From assembly GCA_959604355.1 (NCBI GenBank), contig CAUHAO010000005.1, positions 1-64,000 on the forward strand: a stretch of 64,000 nucleotides of DNA, in the 5' to 3' direction. Made by a program: the position numbers and the translations under genes. The first letter of the stretch is position 1, and each line of letters opens with the position of its first letter. This stretch comes from an uncultured Eubacteriales bacterium (GTDB lineage Bacteria > Bacillota > Clostridia > Oscillospirales > UBA644). The notes under the pieces are model-generated. The model did not search any database. It was not told where the DNA came from and was given only the letters and a program-made list of their open reading frames with translations. Positions 61,741-64,000 of this stretch are shown here, piece by piece.

Positions 61741-62909
61741 TGTATTCCGTAAAAACACTTAACAAGATATCCCCTGTCGGACTTGCAAAGCTTGACAAGA
61801 CCGTTTATAATTGTTCTGATTCCGAAAGCGATCCCGACGGGATTCTCGTCCGTTCCGCATCGTTGCATGAATATCCTTTTAACTCAAACCTCAAAGCGAT
61901 CGCCCGTGCCGGTGCCGGTGTAAACAACATTCCGCTTGACAAATGCACCGCTGAAGGCATCGCCGTATTCAACACTCCCGGCGGAAACGCAAACGCGGTA
62001 AAAGAACTCACAATCGCCGCTCTCTTTCTCGCATCGAGAAAGATTGTTGACAGTATAAATTGGGTCCAGACTATTAAAGATAAAGGCGCGGAGATCCCCG
62101 CTCTCGTAGAAAAAGGCAAGAGCAATTTTGTCGGTCCCGAACTGGCAGGCAAAAAGCTCGGTGTTATCGGACTCGGCGCTATCGGCAGCCAGATTGTCAA
62201 CGCTGCTCTCGGTCTTAATATGGAAGTATACGGCTACGACAACTACTTGTCCGTAGAAAGCGCGCTTAAGATGAGTCGTTCCCTAAAAAAAGTCGATAAC
62301 GTAAAGACCATCTATGAAAACTGCGATTACATAACCGTTCATGTACCGCTTACCCCCGATACAAAGGGCATGATAAACAAGAACGTTATTGCACAAATGA
62401 AAGACGGAGTACGTCTGTTCAACTTCTCCAGAGGCGATATAATCAATGAGGACGATGTTGCCGAAGGACTTGAATCCGGCAAGATCGCGAAATATGTAAC
62501 GGACTTCCCGGACGAAAAAGTCCTTGCCATGAAGAATGTCATCGCGATTCCTCATCTCGCGGCATCCACGCCTGAATCCGAAGACAATTGCGCTGCAATG
62601 GCTGTTTCCGAACTGACAGATTACATTGAAAACGGCAACACCAAAAACAGCGTTAACTTCCCGAACGTAGCATCCGAGAGAAGCACCGGCAGCAGAGTCT
62701 GCGTTCTCCATAAAAACATTCCCAACATGCTCTCCCAGTTCACTTCCGTAATCAGCGGCAAAAACCATAATATCGATTATGTTCACAGCAAGAGCAAGGC
62801 GGACCTCTCATATGCGATATTCGATTTGTCGGATACAATAAAAGACACGGATATCGAAAACAGTATCAAAGCCATTGACGGTGTTCTTAAAGTAAGAGTC
62901 ATCGACTAA
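61740..62909 (+). CDS. serA: 3-phosphoglycerate dehydrogenase
   Basis: 389 residues. D-2-hydroxyacid dehydrogenase fold: RAGAGVNNIPLDKC, PGGNANAVKELTIAALF, NAD loop LGVIGLGAIGSQIVNAAL, VPLTPDTKGMI, FSRGDIINED and IPHLAASTPESEDN (catalytic His). A C-terminal ACT domain (about 318-389) suggests Ser feedback. The short N terminus lacks the usual ~10 extra residues. Its ATG shares one base with the serC stop. phosphoserine phosphatase (serB) is not adjacent. Confidence 0.96.
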   Translation: MYSVKTLNKISPVGLAKLDKTVYNCSDSESDPDGILVRSASLHEYPFNSNLKAIARAGAGVNNIPLDKCTAEGIAVFNTPGGNANAVKELTIAALFLASRKIVDSINWVQTIKDKGAEIPALVEKGKSNFVGPELAGKKLGVIGLGAIGSQIVNAALGLNMEVYGYDNYLSVESALKMSRSLKKVDNVKTIYENCDYITVHVPLTPDTKGMINKNVIAQMKDGVRLFNFSRGDIINEDDVAEGLESGKIAKYVTDFPDEKVLAMKNVIAIPHLAASTPESEDNCAAMAVSELTDYIENGNTKNSVNFPNVASERSTGSRVCVLHKNIPNMLSQFTSVISGKNHNIDYVHSKSKADLSYAIFDLSDTIKDTDIENSIKAIDGVLKVRVID

Positions 62910-62930
62910 TCCGAAATTAAATGAATAAAA

Positions 62931-62983
62931 AACCTCCCATAAGGAAAAGATAGCAACAGGAAGACTTTAACTTATGGGAGGTT
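62931..62983 (+). promoter_or_regulatory. RBS-sequestering hairpin before the M23 gene
   Basis: Perfect 13-bp inverted repeat: AACCTCCCATAAG (62931-62943) and CTTATGGGAGGTT (62971-62983), 27-base loop. The 3' arm contains the GGGAGG ribosome site of the gene starting at 62990. It could act as a translational switch for read-through mRNA from serA. The short T content after it argues against a simple terminator. Confidence 0.7.
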
Positions 62984-62989
62984 AAATTT

Positions 62990-63712
62990 ATGTCCGGTTC
63001 ATACAGAAAAAAGAAAGGGTTTTTATCTGTACTTTTCAAAGACAGAGGGTTTTATACGATCCTTACAGTCAGCATGCTTATGGTATGTCTCGCAGGATAT
63101 CTGGCGTTGAATTACGGAAATACCGAAAACAGCATTGATACGCCGACTGAGAATATAATTGAGATAGAGCAGAACTATAAGCCAGATTGGCTCAAGGATG
63201 AAGATCCGACAGGCTCAAGCGTAATCGAGCCTATTGAGGATCCGACAGACTCGGAGGTAGAATCACCGACAGATCAGGAAAATCCGCCTGTTGTTGTATT
63301 CAACATCCCGATAGATATTTCCGACGTTAGAAGCGTGGGAGTATTCTCCGGAACTGTCCCCGTTTTCTCCGAGACTATGAACGATTGGAGAATGCATCAG
63401 GGTATCGACTTTATTTCCGATACGGAAAAAGACGTGTTCGCAAGTGCAGCAGGAACAGTTGAAGACGTATACAACGACTCACTTATGGGCCACACGGTGT
63501 CGATCAGACACGCCGACGGATCGCACTCCGTCTATCAGTCGTTATCAATAATAAGCGTTGCAGTCGGAGACAGTGTCACGCCCGAAACCAAAATAGGTAT
63601 GACGGGAAAAACGGCTGACTGCGAGGCCGATATCGGAAATCATCTCCATTTTGCGGTAGTAAAAGAAGGAAAATACCTTGATCCGAACGATCTTTTTGAG
63701 ATAGACGAGTAA
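62990..63712 (+). CDS. M23 (LytM) metallopeptidase, SpoIIQ-like
   Basis: 240 residues. A basic cytosolic N terminus and one membrane span (about 22-42) precede a Pro/Asp/Glu/Thr-rich spacer (about 50-105) and a LytM domain: MHQGIDFIS holds zinc His and Asp, and GNHLHFAVV the HxH pair, so the site is intact. SpoIIQ anchors the engulfing membrane with SpoIIIAH during sporulation; clostridial SpoIIQ keeps its zinc site. General wall hydrolases have the same layout, so SpoIIQ is a guess from size and anchor. Its ribosome site lies in a hairpin. Confidence 0.82.
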   Translation: MSGSYRKKKGFLSVLFKDRGFYTILTVSMLMVCLAGYLALNYGNTENSIDTPTENIIEIEQNYKPDWLKDEDPTGSSVIEPIEDPTDSEVESPTDQENPPVVVFNIPIDISDVRSVGVFSGTVPVFSETMNDWRMHQGIDFISDTEKDVFASAAGTVEDVYNDSLMGHTVSIRHADGSHSVYQSLSIISVAVGDSVTPETKIGMTGKTADCEADIGNHLHFAVVKEGKYLDPNDLFEIDE

Positions 63713-63716
63713 GAAT

Positions 63717-63746
63717 AATGCGGAAGCCTTGGAAGCCTTCCGCATT
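63717..63746. terminator. Bidirectional terminator between convergent genes
   Basis: Perfect 10-bp arms AATGCGGAAG / CTTCCGCATT with a 10-base loop, T-rich on the plus side (TGGTTTTATTCTTTT). It serves the M23 gene and perhaps the SPFH gene. Confidence 0.85.
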
Positions 63747-63751
63747 TGGTT

Positions 63752-64000
63752 TTATTCTTTTACGATTTCTTTTACAGAAGACGCAAGCCCCGCAACACCT
63801 TGTATTTCAGAGGGGATAATTATCTTCGTGGCCTTTCCGTCTGCGGCTTTTGTAAACGCTTCCATAGCTTTAAGTTTCAACACCGCATCCGTAGGCGCAG
63901 CCTCATTGAGTTTCTTCAGACCGAGAGCATTCGCTTCCTGAACCTTGAGTATGGCTTCCGCTTCGCCTTCAGCCTCTCTGATTCTGACTTCCTTTTCAGC
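63752..64000 (-). CDS. SPFH/stomatin-like protein, C-terminal part
   Basis: Minus-strand frame of 82 codons plus a stop (63754-63752), cut by the window edge. The Glu/Ala-rich REAEGEAEAILKVQEANA coiled segment and the following LKAMEAFTKAADGKATKIIIPSEIQG are typical of the C terminus of QmcA/paraslipin-type SPFH proteins. These organise membrane microdomains. The N-terminal membrane anchor and SPFH domain lie beyond the window, where an NfeD partner may be found. Confidence 0.8.
   Translation of the reverse strand, partial: AEKEVRIREAEGEAEAILKVQEANALGLKKLNEAAPTDAVLKLKAMEAFTKAADGKATKIIIPSEIQGVAGLASSVKEIVKE

Overview
The window looks like a chromosomal segment of a low-to-mid GC anaerobic Firmicute of class Clostridia. 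The family is uncertain. Supporting features are a DivIVA protein, ECF/Gx-type membrane components, WYL regulators, a SpoIIQ-like M23 peptidase, PyrK/PyrD class 1B dihydroorotate dehydrogenase, a ZTP riboswitch, AGGAGG ribosome sites, and sigma-A promoters that are very often exactly TTGACA-17-TATAAT. Most of the window is core metabolism, not a genomic island.

Layout. 1-2563 (-): truncated secreted glycosidase-like protein with a P/T-rich linker. 2763-5706 (+): AI-2E-family permease, DivIVA protein, SGNH hydrolase and a 33-residue membrane peptide. 5763-7438: formate/nitrite-type channel divergent from a WYL regulator. 10755-7439 (-): overlapping set with a VanY-like pseudo-peptidase, ApbE, NusG-domain-II protein, Gx transporter and YwlG. 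10956-13280 (+): CBS protein, nagA and a strongly promoted 95-residue orphan. 13.5-15.1 kb: tRNA-Ser, a partial tRNA-Ser copy and a HEPN-like protein.

43.5-15.2 kb, all on the minus strand, is a biosynthetic block. It contains pyrC-carB, a continuous aromatic operon (aroF-tyrA-aroB-aroA-aroC-pheA-aroE/K-aroQ), pyrK-pyrD-pyrF-guaB, and a ZTP-riboswitch-controlled purine operon (purE-C-F-M-N, IMP cyclohydrolase, AICAR transformylase, purD, purL). The purine operon covers PRPP to IMP except purB, with purH split into two separate proteins. The PurF has lost its N-terminal catalytic cysteine. carA, pyrB, pyrE, purB, purA and guaA are not in the window.

43.6-53.3 kb: an alkylation-repair divergon (alkD-like plus a deformylase-like gene against ogt), an M42 peptidase divergent from an ABC exporter, tRNA-Pro(CGG), a WYL-CDF-membrane protein set and a lipid kinase. 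53.3-55.6 kb: tRNA-Ala and tRNA-Pro(TGG), followed by the only accessory-looking stretch, which has a NERD/zinc-ribbon protein, a decayed tyrosine integrase and a small secreted protein. 55.9-64 kb: YyaL-like protein, TrmH-family methylase, HflX, serC-serA, a SpoIIQ-like M23 peptidase whose ribosome site lies in a 13-bp stem, and a truncated SPFH gene.

I see no CRISPR array, rRNA gene, intact insertion sequence or clear defence island. The best leads are three enzymes that keep their fold and context but have lost catalytic residues (PurF, VanY-like M15, deformylase-like), the hairpin-masked start before the M23 gene, the tRNA-Ser duplication and the integrase scar.
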